NCBI RefSeq assembly: GCF_016917755.1
Contig: NZ_CP070326.1
Span: 1-64,000, forward strand
DNA from: Streptomyces noursei
Lineage (GTDB): Bacteria > Actinomycetota > Actinomycetes > Streptomycetales > Streptomycetaceae
Direction of reading: 5' to 3'
Length of the DNA: 64,000 nucleotides
Shown here: positions 36,275 through 45,353 of the stretch, one piece after another
Layout of the letters: each line of letters begins with the position of its first letter
Numbering within the stretch: position 1 is the stretch's first letter
Notes under the pieces: generated by a model
What the model saw: only the letters and a program-made list of their open reading frames with translations
Database searches by the model: none
Told to the model about the DNA's origin: nothing
Program-made: the position numbers and the translations under genes

Positions 36275-36709
36275 TCAGGAGAGCGCGACCGCGAAGCAGG
36301 CCGCCAAGAAGACGATCTGCAGTGCGGTGCGCGGAGCGAGCCGGCTGAGGGGGCTGAGCAGGACGCCACTGCGGGCCGCGCGAACGTTGGCCGGGAACAT
36401 CACCACCATCAGCACCCCCAGACACCCCGCCGCCAGACGGCTGGTGAGAGGAACGAGCAGCCCGACCGCCCCGGCGAGCTCCAGCACACCGGTGATCGTG
36501 ACGAGCAGTTCGGGCCTGGGCAGGCGCGCGGGAACGATGCGGGTCAAAGCCGCGCGGCGTCGGGTGAAGTGCGCCGTGCCGGTCAGCGCGAACATCGCGG
36601 CCAGACCGACTCGCAGCGCCGCCTGCCACCCTTCCAGCACATCCACACCTGCCAGCCCCAGCAGCCACGCCAGAGCGGATCCGACGAGCAGGGTCACCAA
36701 CGGCGCCAT
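36275..36709 (-). CDS. DoxX-family membrane protein
   Basis: 144 residues with four membrane helices (LVTLLVGSALAWLLGLAGV, ALRVGLAAMFALTGTAHF, LLVTITGVLELAGAVGLLV, GCLGVLMVVMFPANV). FxxxGxxHF and the FPANV turn are typical of DoxX-like proteins, which are linked to respiratory quinone or redox-stress functions. GAGGGTG precedes ATG 36709. It is divergent from the TetR gene at 36808, with twin operators over its promoter, so it is almost certainly repressed by that protein. Confidence 0.85.
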   Translation of the reverse strand: MAPLVTLLVGSALAWLLGLAGVDVLEGWQAALRVGLAAMFALTGTAHFTRRRAALTRIVPARLPRPELLVTITGVLELAGAVGLLVPLTSRLAAGCLGVLMVVMFPANVRAARSGVLLSPLSRLAPRTALQIVFLAACFAVALS

Positions 36710-36735
36710 ACGCACCCTCAATCATTCCATCTTTA

Positions 36736-36790
36736 ATCTTTCCAATGACAAGATCGAAATCTATGTACGGCATCTTGCCAATGTCAAGAT
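36736..36790. promoter_or_regulatory. Twin 19-bp operators over the doxX promoter
   Basis: Two near-identical palindromic boxes, ATCTTT-CCAATGA-CAAGAT (36736-36754) and ATCTTG-CCAATGT-CAAGAT (36772-36790), are 36 bp apart. On the minus strand a -35 TTGACA (36787-36782) and a -10 TAGATT (36763-36758) with 18-bp spacing lie within and between them. Binding to both boxes would cover the promoter fully. Confidence 0.75.
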
Positions 36791-36807
36791 TCGGCTAGAC
36801 TGCCGCG

Positions 36808-37413
36808 ATGAACGCCCCCCTCAACGGACGGACACAGCAGTACCACCACGGAGATCTACGGCGCGCACTGCTCGACCACGCGGCCGCCGCCATCTCCGAA
36901 TCCGGCGTGGCAAAGGTCAGCCTCCGCGAAATCGCTCGGCGCGCAGGTGTCTCGCACGCCGCACCGACGCACCACTTCGGCAGCCGTGAGGGCTTGCTGA
37001 CGGCGCTGGCGGCCCAGGGCTTCCACGCACTGGCCGACCTGATGCACAACGCACACGAACAGACCGCCGACTTCGCGGAGATGGGCGTGGCCTACGTACA
37101 GTTCGCACTCAGCCACCCCGCACATTTCGAGGTCATGTTCCAGCCCCACCTCCACCAGGGCGACGACCCGGCACTGCGCGCCGCTCAGCAGCGCGCCGGC
37201 GAACTCCTCTACGGCGCCCCCACTCTGCCCGGCACCGGAACCCGTGACGCGGGCATCGCCGCCTGGTCGCTCGTACACGGATTCGCCACCCTCTGGCTGA
37301 GCAACGCCCTCCCCGCCGAACAGGACACCCCACCGGAACAGCGGGCCCGCCAGGCCATCCGCGCCTTCCTCGACGGCCGCAGCGAAGGGAGCCTGGCTGC
37401 AAACGACGACTGA
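36808..37413 (+). CDS. TetR-family repressor with WHG-type C-terminal domain
   Basis: 201 residues. It starts YHHGDLRRALLDHAAAAI, then VSLREIARRAGVSHAAPTHHFGSREGLLTAL, the HTH typical of the WHG (TetR_C_33) group, and a C-terminal HPAHFEVMFQP and AAWSLVHGFATLWL. Such proteins sense small hydrophobic compounds. It is divergent from doxX by 98 bp and probably represses both genes. The two-gene cassette is bracketed by the 47-bp direct repeats. Confidence 0.9.
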   Translation: MNAPLNGRTQQYHHGDLRRALLDHAAAAISESGVAKVSLREIARRAGVSHAAPTHHFGSREGLLTALAAQGFHALADLMHNAHEQTADFAEMGVAYVQFALSHPAHFEVMFQPHLHQGDDPALRAAQQRAGELLYGAPTLPGTGTRDAGIAAWSLVHGFATLWLSNALPAEQDTPPEQRARQAIRAFLDGRSEGSLAANDD

Positions 37414-37490
37414 GCGGTCCCGGGACGGCCGCTCGGGCGTCACTCGGGCCCGCGCGCCCTCACCCGGCCGGCACCGACCAGCCCAGACGC

Positions 37491-37537
37491 CAACTCAACC
37501 TGAAACCCGGCGAAACCTCGCAGAACACCCACTCAGA
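37491..37537 (+). repeat. Direct repeat copy 2 flanking the DoxX/TetR pair
   Basis: Second copy of the 36222 repeat. In frame just before it, PDANST-stop echoes the LDLNST-stop end of the winged-helix gene, so this copy retains the final codons of a second, lost gene of that family. Confidence 0.65.
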
Positions 37538-38039
37538 TCCTCAAGGCCGAACACGGGTCCCTGGGCGCGGTCGAGGTCCTCCAGGAGCAAATCCGGGCCC
37601 GCATCATGCAGGGCGCTGGCCGTGCCACCCGCAACGCGCGTGACTTCGCCGCCGTGCTGCTGCTCGACGACGACCTCGTCTCCTACCTGACCCGACGCGA
37701 CGTCCAGGAGGCGATGCACCCGGAGATCCACGCCGAACTCGACTTCGGGTACCACAACAGCATCGGAGCGACCTCCGGCGAGATGCTCGACAACCTGCGG
37801 GTCTTCCTCGCACACGGTCAGGAGTGGCGGGACGTTGACCAGAACATCGTCGACACCCGGGAACGGTACGAACGGATCGACACACCCGGCCCAGCCGAAC
37901 TCCAGCGCTCGCTACGCGACGAAGTGGCCGCATGGACGCGACCTGGCAAGGCGAGTGGCAACACGCCCTGGACCTGAACCGCAAGGTGCTCGACGCACTG
38001 CGCGGCGGACAAGCACCGCAGCGCTACGCGGCCCTGTGA
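37531..38039 (+). pseudogene. Helicase C-terminal fragment
   Basis: The reading VLQEQIRARIMQGAGRATRN followed by DFAAVLLLDDDLVSYLTRRD contains helicase motif VI (QGAGRATR). It continues MHPEIHAELDFGYHNSIGAT and GQEWRDVDQNIVDTR. Near 37935 a frameshift moves it to DATWQGEWQHALDLNRKVLD with a stop at 38039. The ATPase motifs I-III are missing. Related proteins are DEAD/DEAH helicases of integrated elements. It faces the primase fragment tail to tail. Confidence 0.6.
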
Positions 38040-38040
38040 C

Positions 38041-38565
38041 AACCATCTCGCGTCCTTCGGCGTCGTTGCCGAAGGTGTTGGTCAGGAACCGGTCCCAGCG
38101 CGGGGTGGGCATGTTCTGCGGGGCGGTGGAAATGGCACGGGAGTGGAAATCACGATGGGGGTCGGGGGCATGCAGGTGGCCGGTGCGCAGGTCGACGATG
38201 CCGCCGGGCGTGCACAGCGCGTAAAGGGTCGGCGTCAGGCGGGAGGCGTCCAGGAACATGTCGTGGGCTGACTTGGCCTGCGTCAGCATCGACTTGATGC
38301 CGGAGGTGGACATCGCGCAGCGGCGTTCGCGGCTCAGTTCGCTGTCGGTGTAGGTGCCGGTGGGGTCGGTGGTGGCGATGTTCTCGGCCATGTCGCCGGC
38401 GGCTCAGACGGTGTCGTGTTCGTCGGGTTCCCAGCGGCAGTCGGCCCACTTGTACCAGCCCAGGCCGTTGACATGCCGGTAGTCGCCTGCGTACAGGTGG
38501 GCGAAGGTCTTGGCCATGCCACGGTCGGTCAACGAGTCTGGCCACAGCCCGGCGTCCGTGCTCTG
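38041..38565 (-). pseudogene. Phage/plasmid primase (D5-N type) fragment
   Basis: The minus strand reads DSLTDRGMAKTFAHLYAGDY, LGWYKWADCRWEPDEHDTV, then an in-frame TGA where relatives have Trp, then AAGDMAENIATTDPTGTY, KSMLTQAKSAHDMFLDASRL and LCTPGGIVDLRTGHLHAPDP. The last two segments are characteristic of the D5_N region of phage and plasmid primase-helicases. The protein stops matching at DAEGREM, so the helicase half is lost. It is evidence of a former phage or plasmid insertion. Confidence 0.65.
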
Positions 38566-38604
38566 GAACGGGCCCGGTCGTCGCACGCCTCCTCGAAGGC
38601 GTCG

Positions 38605-39003
38605 ACGTGCCGCACCTCAAATCTGCGCATCACGGCGAAGAACCAGGGCGAGGCCCGTCAGGGTGTGGACTCGATCCTCATCACGTTCACGAACACCGGC
38701 AGCAACTGCCGGATGTACGGGTTCCCAGGCGTCGGCCTGAAGACCAGCTACGGCACACAGTCGGTGGACCGCAACAAGCAGGAAGTGGGGATCCCGTTCA
38801 CCCCCAAAGCAGGGAAGAGGGCCACCGCCAACGTCGTCTATCCGATCAACAACACCGGTGGCTCGGGCGTCCGCGGCACCGCCCTCGTGGTAACCCCTCC
38901 GAATGAGACGCACCGCGTCACCGTCCCGGTCGCGGTCAGCCTGCCGGTGAGCAACACAGACGAGGGGCATCTGGAAGTCACCCCGGTCTTTGAAGAGCAC
39001 TGA
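38605..39003 (+). pseudogene. DUF4232-type secreted protein lacking its N-terminus
   Basis: The 132 residues begin CRTSNLRITAKNQGEARQGV and include ITFTNTGSNCRMYGFPGVGL, TPKAGKRATANVVYPINN and HRVTVPVAVSL, the beta-sandwich pattern of DUF4232, with the conserved Cys pair. The signal or lipoprotein leader normally upstream is missing; upstream DNA belongs to the primase fragment. The ORF can be extended upstream only through non-homologous sequence, so I treat it as truncated. Confidence 0.6.
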
Positions 39004-39233
39004 CAGGCCGCGGCCAGACTCCCCGCAGCGGCGCTGCCGGGGCGAGGCGAGGGTGCGGGGCTACCCGATCCAGATGATGTCCAAGACGGGCAGGTGCTGG
39101 GTGAGGCGGTTGATCCCGTAGACGACGGAGAGCTGCCCCTCCACTTATCCACGACACTCCAGGTCACCGATCTGCCGATGTCGTGACTTCACAGCACTCG
39201 GTGGCCGGCCAGAACCCGGTGCGCTGCTCTGCG

Positions 39234-39863
39234 TCACCACCAGAACTCGCCCCGACGAACGCGGTCCTTGTAGTACCGCTCCCGCTCCTCCAGGACCCGG
39301 TCCACTGCCTCGCGTGTCGGGTTGCCCACGGGCTCGTCCCGAGCGGACTCTTTCTGCGGCGATAGGTATCGGGCCCTGAATGCCTGCTCCCGGCGATCCC
39401 GCTCCGCGGAGACCTGCTGCTCCTCCACGGCAGCCTGCGCTGCGCGCCACTTGTCGATCGGCCACCACAACTTGGTCACGTCGGCCGGTAGCGTCGCGTC
39501 GAGGCCCAGAACGGCCCAGCGCTTGCTGTGCCTGCGGGCCTTGCGTGTGCGCTGCTCGTCCTTGAGCCGGTCGAGGACCAGGTAGTCGGCCCGCTCAGTC
39601 CACACGTTCATGCGCCGCCAGTGGTGCCGGTGGAGCCCCATGACACGCTCGCCGCGTGCCAAGTCCCGCAGCCTGTCGAGAATGTGTGCCGCGAGACATG
39701 TCATCTCCTTCTGGGAAGGCGGCTCTTCGAAATGCTCGGCGGCCAGTCGTTGGAGGATCCTCCCGGGCAGGGCGGGGCCACCGGACATCGACTCCAGGAC
39801 GGCCAGGACGTCCGACGCGCCTGGCCACTCGCTGCCCGTGTCCTCCCTCTCAGGTGTCGCCAT
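39234..39863 (-). CDS. Hypothetical protein
   Basis: 209 residues from ATG 39863 with AAGGAGG 9 nt upstream. Highly charged and helical; the C-terminal 80 residues look like a coiled coil (WRAAQAAVEEQQVSAERDRR, EAVDRVLEERERYYKDRVRR). It ends GEFWW. No domain recognised. It follows the broken WD40 gene in the same direction with an 87-bp gap, so they may have been co-transcribed. Confidence 0.7.
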   Translation of the reverse strand: MATPEREDTGSEWPGASDVLAVLESMSGGPALPGRILQRLAAEHFEEPPSQKEMTCLAAHILDRLRDLARGERVMGLHRHHWRRMNVWTERADYLVLDRLKDEQRTRKARRHSKRWAVLGLDATLPADVTKLWWPIDKWRAAQAAVEEQQVSAERDRREQAFRARYLSPQKESARDEPVGNPTREAVDRVLEERERYYKDRVRRGEFWW

Positions 39864-39950
39864 CGGCCCGCACCTCCTTCGCTCACCTCGTCGCATCCTC
39901 CATGGCACCACACAACTGAGCCCGGAGCGAGGGGGTTTGCCGCTCAGCGG

Positions 39951-42051
39951 TCAGCCTTCGACGGCCAGGCCGAGCATCCCGCCGTACGTGGCGACGTAGA
40001 GCCGCTCCCGCGATGCGGCGAGCGCGGTCACCGGCGCATGCACGGGAATCTCCGTCACGCACGCGAACGAGTCCACGTCCCACAACCGCACCGTACGGTC
40101 CTTGCTGCCGCTGGCCAGCAGGGTGCGATCGCCGACCGGCAGCACGCACAGGGCCTCGACCCACTCCCGGTGGCCTCGCAGCGTCCGCACGAGCACGTCA
40201 CTCTCGGGGTCCAGGAGCCCCACCGTGCCGTCGTGCCCGGCGCTCGCCAGCAAGGTCCGCCCTTCGACTGGCACGGCACACAGCGCGTTGACCCGGCCGT
40301 GGGTGGTGCGCAGTTCACGGGGGCGGGAGTGGGTCGCGACGTCCCACAGACGGATCGTGGAATTCTGGCCGGCGCAGGCCAGCAGGGTGCGGTCCGGCAG
40401 CGGGAGCGCACACATCGTGTCGAGGCGTCCCTCGTACTCGCCGACGGTCCGCACGTGCTCACCGCTGTCCGGGTCCCAGAGCCGTACGTACGTGACCGGG
40501 CGTGATGCCAGCAGCTCCCACGTGGTCGCCCCGCTGGACTGCCGCCCGCAGGTCGCCAGCAGGTACCGCCCGTCCTCGGGCACGGTGCACGCCGCGGTGA
40601 ACTCACCGGCGGCCAGCCTCCCTTCGGCGGTGAGGGGGTTGGTGCCCACCCCGGGCCGATCGGGGTCGGCGGGATCCCAGTAGGAGCCGATGAGGCGGAC
40701 CTCCTCGCCCGCGGCGGGGTCGTGAAGGCGGATCGTGCGGTTGTGGCTCGCGGCCGCGAGGAAGGTGCGGCCCGCGACGGGCAGCGCACATACGTCGCCC
40801 ACCCAATTGCCGTTGAACTCCCCGTCCTTGCAGTCGACCACGTCCGTCCGAGTACCGTCCTCGGCGTCCCACAGCCGCACCGCCCCGTTGTGACTCCCGC
40901 TCGCCACCAGCATCCGGTCACCCGCCGGAACAGTGCACAGCGTGTCGCTCAGCTCGCGCAGTCCCGGGGCCGCGCCCGGCCGCGCGGCCGGGTCCCACAG
41001 GCGCACCGTCCCGTCGAACTTGCCGCCCCCGCTGGCGAGCAGCGACCCCTCGGGCCGGGGCAGTGCGCATACTCCGCCCCAGACCGGACCGCTGTGCCCC
41101 TGCAAGGTCTGCAGGAGCTCACCGCTCTGTGCGTCCCACAGCCGCAGGTCGTCGTTGCCGCCGCCGACAGTGGCCACCAGCGCCCGTCCGGCCACCTGCA
41201 CGGCGCACACCCCGAAGCTCTGACCGGTGCAGTCCAGCTTGTGCAGCAGCTCGCCGGTGGCGGCATCCCACAGCCGGACCTTGCGGTCCGCTGCACCACG
41301 CACCACTGGCCACCACGGTGCGTTCCGCCGACCGGAACGCGCACAGGGAGTACACCGGCCCCGTGTGGCCCACCGGTTCGACGTAGACGTAGTCGGATCG
41401 GTACAGCACGCAGGTCGTCCCCCGGTTGCGATCGGGCTCGCCGCTGAACTGCCGGATCAGCCCGCCGGTGGCCACGTCCCACAGACGTACCGTCCCGTCG
41501 TCCCCGCCGGTGGCGAGGACACCCCGGCCGTCGAGCTCGAACGCGCACAGCCCGCGCCGCGGGTGGGTGCCGTCGTATGGTTCGGTGCCGGCGTCGAGGA
41601 CCAGGTGCGGCCGGCCCGTGGCGGGATCCCACAGTCGGACCGTGCCGTCGTCCCCGCCGCTGGCCACCAGCTCGCGGCCGCCGAACGGCACCGCGCACAG
41701 CCCGTGGACCAGTCGCCCTTCATGTCCGGGCAGGGTGCGCACCGGCGCGCCGGTGCGGGGGTCCCGCAGATGCACGGTCGCGTCCGAGCCGCCGCTCGCG
41801 AGAAACGTCTCGCCGCCGATGGACACGGCACACAGCGCGAAGGCCGCGCAGCGCTCCTCTCCGAGGACGAGACGCTGCTCGCCTGTGAGCGGATCCCAGA
41901 CCTGGATCCGGCCGTCGCTCGACGCGGCGGCCACCCGCATCCCCTCGGCCGACGGCAGCGCGCACACCGCCTCCACCGCCTCCGCCCCGCTGTCGAGCAC
42001 GGCCACCTCGTCGCGGCGCGGGCCCGCCTCCCAGAGCTTCCGGTACGACAT
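39951..42051 (-). pseudogene. WD40-repeat beta-propeller protein broken by a 7-bp duplication
   Basis: From ATG 42051 (AAGGGAG upstream) the first 250 residues contain WD-type blades ending DGRIQVWDP, DATVHLRDP, DGTVRLWDP, DGTVRLWDV. After SAERTVVASG the frame is lost because GTGGTGC (minus strand) is tandemly duplicated at 41293-41306. In the restored frame blades continue: DRKVRLWDA, DDLRLWDA, DGTVRLWDP, NGAVRLWDA, YVRLWDP, STIRLWDV, DRTVRLWDV. The intact protein would have 697 residues, probably two seven-bladed propellers. No kinase, caspase or NTPase domain is attached. Such proteins are scaffolds; partner unknown. Confidence 0.85.
41293..41306. repeat. 7-bp tandem duplication in the WD40 gene
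   Basis: GCACCAC is present twice in succession on the + strand. Deleting one copy restores VVASGAADRKVRLWD in one frame. Confidence 0.82.
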
Positions 42052-42137
42052 CAATGCTCCCTTCACGATCTCGCACGGGCGAGGCTACCCTGACCGAATT
42101 CGACCCTGGTTGGCATCAACGTCCCGGAGGGCAGGCT

Positions 42138-42584
42138 GTGTTGGGACCTTTGGGACGGGCATACCGCGAGTGGCGCCGCCGCCGGGCCTGGCACAGGTAC
42201 GTGGACATGGTGGAGCCGGTCTTGCTGATCGGCGCACGCCGCGCCCTCATTCCCGGCCTCTACGAGGCGCAGTCGTCCCCCACGGGCCGCGGATTCGTCT
42301 CGGTCCGCAGCGTCATCGACGAGGTCCGCACCTACGTGAGGATGGCGGTCATCCGCGAAGCCTTCGATGAGGCGAACGGCCCGGACCGCAGGCTGGAGGC
42401 CGCGACGGGGCGGGGTCCTGACGACCTCGACACCCTCCCTGCCTGGGTGGCCGCGGCCGCGCTGCGGCACGTCCTCGATCGGCGCGCGCAGCGCAACGCT
42501 GTACTGCCGATCGACTCGGACGCCTACGACCCCGACTACGAGCGGCCCGCCACCGCCTACCCCTCCCGCACCTTCCGCCCATGA
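42138..42584 (+). CDS. Hypothetical protein divergent from the WD40 gene
   Basis: 148 residues from GTG 42138 with GGAGGG about 8 nt upstream. Basic N-terminus (GRAYREWRRRRAWHRYVDMV), then VLLIGARRALIPGLYEAQSS and a helical C-terminal half. No domain recognised. The shared promoter region with the WD40 gene suggests co-regulation. Confidence 0.6.
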   Translation: MLGPLGRAYREWRRRRAWHRYVDMVEPVLLIGARRALIPGLYEAQSSPTGRGFVSVRSVIDEVRTYVRMAVIREAFDEANGPDRRLEAATGRGPDDLDTLPAWVAAAALRHVLDRRAQRNAVLPIDSDAYDPDYERPATAYPSRTFRP

Positions 42585-42857
42585 GACGCACCGGTGGTGC
42601 TGGGCCGTGGCGGCGCCCGCGCACCCCCCTTCCACAAGCATGTCGACTTCGTCCATGGCCAGCTGTGGTGCGACCGGTGGCCGCCGCCCGGGAAGACCCC
42701 GACGCACCGTGATTTCGGGAGCAGATCCCTCCAGCCGCAAAGAACTGCGCACCCTCCGAAGGTCCAGAACCGTTCCGGAGCGACCCGACGCAAGCCAGCC
42801 GACCGCCCGGCGACAGCGAGTCGGCGCGCGGCCCGAGCTGACAGGGCCCCTGAATTT

Positions 42858-44555
42858 GGCTCTGGCCGCAGTTTCGTGAATCCCCAGGTCAGGGGTGGGA
42901 ACGAGGGATCGTTTCAGCACGGTGTTCTCTGCCGTGGCGAGCAAGACGATCGAGGATGTGCTGTTTGCCAGGGTCGATGTGCGAGTGGAGCGCGTCAACG
43001 ATGTCTCCGGCGGCCTGGTGCTGGAGGCGGAGTCTACGGGGCGTCCGGGCCGGTGCCCGGACTGCCGGAAGCGGGCGGAACGCGTGCACAGTACGTACCA
43101 ACGCTCCCTGGATGAGAGGCCGTTGGGTCCGCGTCGGGTCACAGTGCGGCTCCGGGTGCGACGGTTCTTCTGTGACCGGTCAAGCTGTTCACGCCGGACG
43201 TTCGTCGAGCAAGTCGGCGGGCTGACCGAGCGGTACCGTCGGTCAAGCGTCGGTATGACGGGCTGGCTCTGGTCGATCGCGGTGGAGTTGGGCGGCCGCC
43301 CGGCCGCGCGGCTGTGCCGCAAACTGCGGATGGCCGCGGGCCGGACCCGGCTGCTCAGGTTGCTGACATCGCCGCCGGTGCCGGACCATGCCCCGCGGGT
43401 GCTGGGGGTGGACGAGTTCGCCTTCCGCAAAGGCTGCACGTACGGCACTGTGTTGGTCGATGTCGAGGCCAGTTGGGTCGTGGATGTGCTGCCCGACCGC
43501 ACGTCGGAGACGTTCTCGGCCTGGCTCAAAGACCATCCGGGTGCGGAGATCATCTGTCGTGACAGGGGCTTCCGCCTACACGAAGGCGGTGAAGGAGGCC
43601 GCCCCGGACGCCCCGGAAGTGGCTGATCGGTGGCATTTGCTGCAGAATCTGTCTGCGGCGGTGGAGAAGACCTGCCACCAGCACCGCGACTGCCTGCGCA
43701 AACACGCAGAGCAGGAGACGGTGACGAACGTGCCGGAGCCGCCACCGATGCTGTTGCCGCCCGCCGAGCTGCCAGGCACCCAGATCATCGAACGGACCCG
43801 TCACCGCTACGAGGACATCCACCGCCTGGTGGAGAAAGGCTGGACGATCAGCGCCATCGCCCGGAGGCTGAACCTCGACCGCAAGACCGTGCGCCGCTTC
43901 CGCGACACCGACCTCGACCAGTTGCTGGCCTCCGCCCGCGACCGCCGGCCCAACGGCGTGCTGGAACCGTTCAAGGCATACCTCAACGCTCGCTTCACCG
44001 AGACACAGGGCCAGGTCAGCGGCACCCGTCTCTTCCATGAAATCCACGAACGCGGCTACCGCGGCAGCCGCCAGGTCGTCCGCAAGCACCTCGCCGCCCT
44101 CAGGGCAGGCACCGCCGCACCGGTCCGGGCCGACATCCCCAGCCCCCGCAAGATCACCTCCTGGATCATGTGGCCCCGCGAAACCCTCACCGACAGTCAG
44201 GAGGAGCGATTGCTCCAAGTCCGGCTCGCCTGCCCGGACATCACCCGCGCCTGCGATCTCGCCCGCGCCTTCGGCGACCTTGTCCGCCACCAGCGTGGAT
44301 TCTTGCTGTTGCAGTGGATCCGGCAGGCCGAACAGGACGCTCCCAAACCGATGCAGAGCTTCGCCGGATCCCTCCGCCAGGACCTCGACGCCGTCACCGC
44401 CGGCCTCACCCTGCCCTGGAGTTCCGGCGCCGCCGAAGGCCACGTAAACCGGGTGAAAACACTCAAGCGAGCCATGTACGGCCGGGCCTCGTTCGAACTC
44501 CTCCGGACCCGCATCCTCACCCAGCCATGACCTTCACGAAACTGCGGCCAGAGCC
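42858..44555 (+). mobile_element. ISL3-family insertion sequence with clean ends
   Basis: 1,698 bp with perfect 23-bp terminal inverted repeats starting GGCTCTGGCCGCAGTTTC (42858-42880 and complement at 44533-44555). A perfect 8-bp target duplication CTGAATTT flanks it (42850-42857 and 44556-44563), as expected for ISL3. The perfect ends suggest a recent insertion. Confidence 0.93.
42895..44530 (+). pseudogene. ISL3-family transposase with a single-base frameshift
   Basis: The N-terminal zinc-finger domain reads GRCPDCRKRAERVHSTY and VRRFFCDRSSCSRRTF. The DDE domain starts HAPRVLGVDEFAFRKGCTYG and WLKDHPGAEIICRDR. Here an extra G in GGGG near 43565 shifts the frame; the continuation is SAYTKAVKEAAPDAPEVADR, WHLLQNLSAAVE, a helical insertion and LPWSSGAAEGHVNRVKTLKR with the last Glu. 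Without the extra base the protein is about 540 residues, normal for ISL3. As the element ends are pristine, a sequencing error in the G-run should be considered. GTG 42922 is an alternative start. Confidence 0.85.
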
Positions 44556-44635
44556 CTGAATTTCCCCACCCCCTGCTCAGGCATGGGACAGACCTGCTCG
44601 CCGAGATTCCCGCCCTTACTGCACCGGCCTACGCG

Positions 44636-44848
44636 TTGGACCGGCATGCCGCGTGGAGGAGGGAACGTCGGGAGGCGAACAAGGAGCTGCGGGCGCAGGT
44701 GTGGCTGCCCGCAGCTACGAGTCGGCGCCTGCCGGCCATCGCCGATCAGACTGGTTTGACTCCGGAGCAGCTTTTGGCGCAACTCGCCGACCGGGTGCGG
44801 ATGAACAGTGACGGCACAGTGGCCATCGATGCGTTCACCCCCTGTTGA
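44636..44848 (+). CDS. Short hypothetical protein, possibly partial
   Basis: About 70 residues from a TTG, with coding-like reading extending upstream to near the ISL3 end (GTDLLAEIPALTAPAYALDR). It contains WRRERREANKELRAQVWLPA and LPAIADQTGLTPEQLLAQLA, a helical, possibly DNA-binding pattern. The ISL3 insertion may have removed the true start. Function unknown. Confidence 0.35.
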   Translation: MDRHAAWRRERREANKELRAQVWLPAATSRRLPAIADQTGLTPEQLLAQLADRVRMNSDGTVAIDAFTPC

Positions 44849-45353
44849 CGGGGCGCGGCGGGGTGTGGCATCGGGGGCGGGCGGCTGTTGCGGAGTTGGT
44901 TGAAGTGTTCGAGCCGAGGTGGTCTTGTGTGGTGCCACCTGGGGTTTTCCGGCACTCGTACTAGTCGGTAGCTTAGACCGACCGGCAGTAGGCGATTCAC
45001 GATGCGGCGGATGGCGGCGAGGTTGTGGCAGCGAGCGAACGGGCTCAAAGGAGATGAGCTTACGGAGCGTCACGGCCGCTGTGGTCGGGGCGAAGTAATT
45101 GCTTGCTCCAGAAGGAAGCTGACGTCGACCTGGGTCGAGGCCAGGAGTGAAATGGCCGGTGCACGCATGTCGAAAACAGTTACCCTGCCGGTTGTGTATA
45201 TCTCCGATCCGGACTGACAGATCGACTGTCCGCTCCCGCGCCGATTCCTCGTGACGAGTGATGGCCGGTGGGGCGGAACGCTGGTCCGTCATGCCCGCGC
45301 GTGACCGGACGCGGCCATGGCCAGGCGCCGGCACGCCCACTTCGGAGAACCCT
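44849..45353. other. Intergenic region upstream of the MFS gene
   Basis: 505 bp without a recognised gene. It contains the palindrome GTCGGT-N7-ACCGAC at 44964-44982, which could be a regulator site for the transporter. Confidence 0.4.

Noticed and set aside
39951..42051. WD40 gene as two separate genes
   Set aside because: Both frames are consecutive halves of one propeller and are joined exactly when the 7-bp duplication is reduced to one copy.
42063..43745. 560-residue minus-strand open frame
   Set aside because: Runs antisense through the hypothetical gene and the ISL3 transposase; typical high-GC shadow.
44964..44982. GTCGGT-N7-ACCGAC palindrome as an operator of the MFS gene
   Set aside because: A single 6-bp arm palindrome about 370 bp from the start, with no regulator gene beside it; too weak to call as a separate feature.
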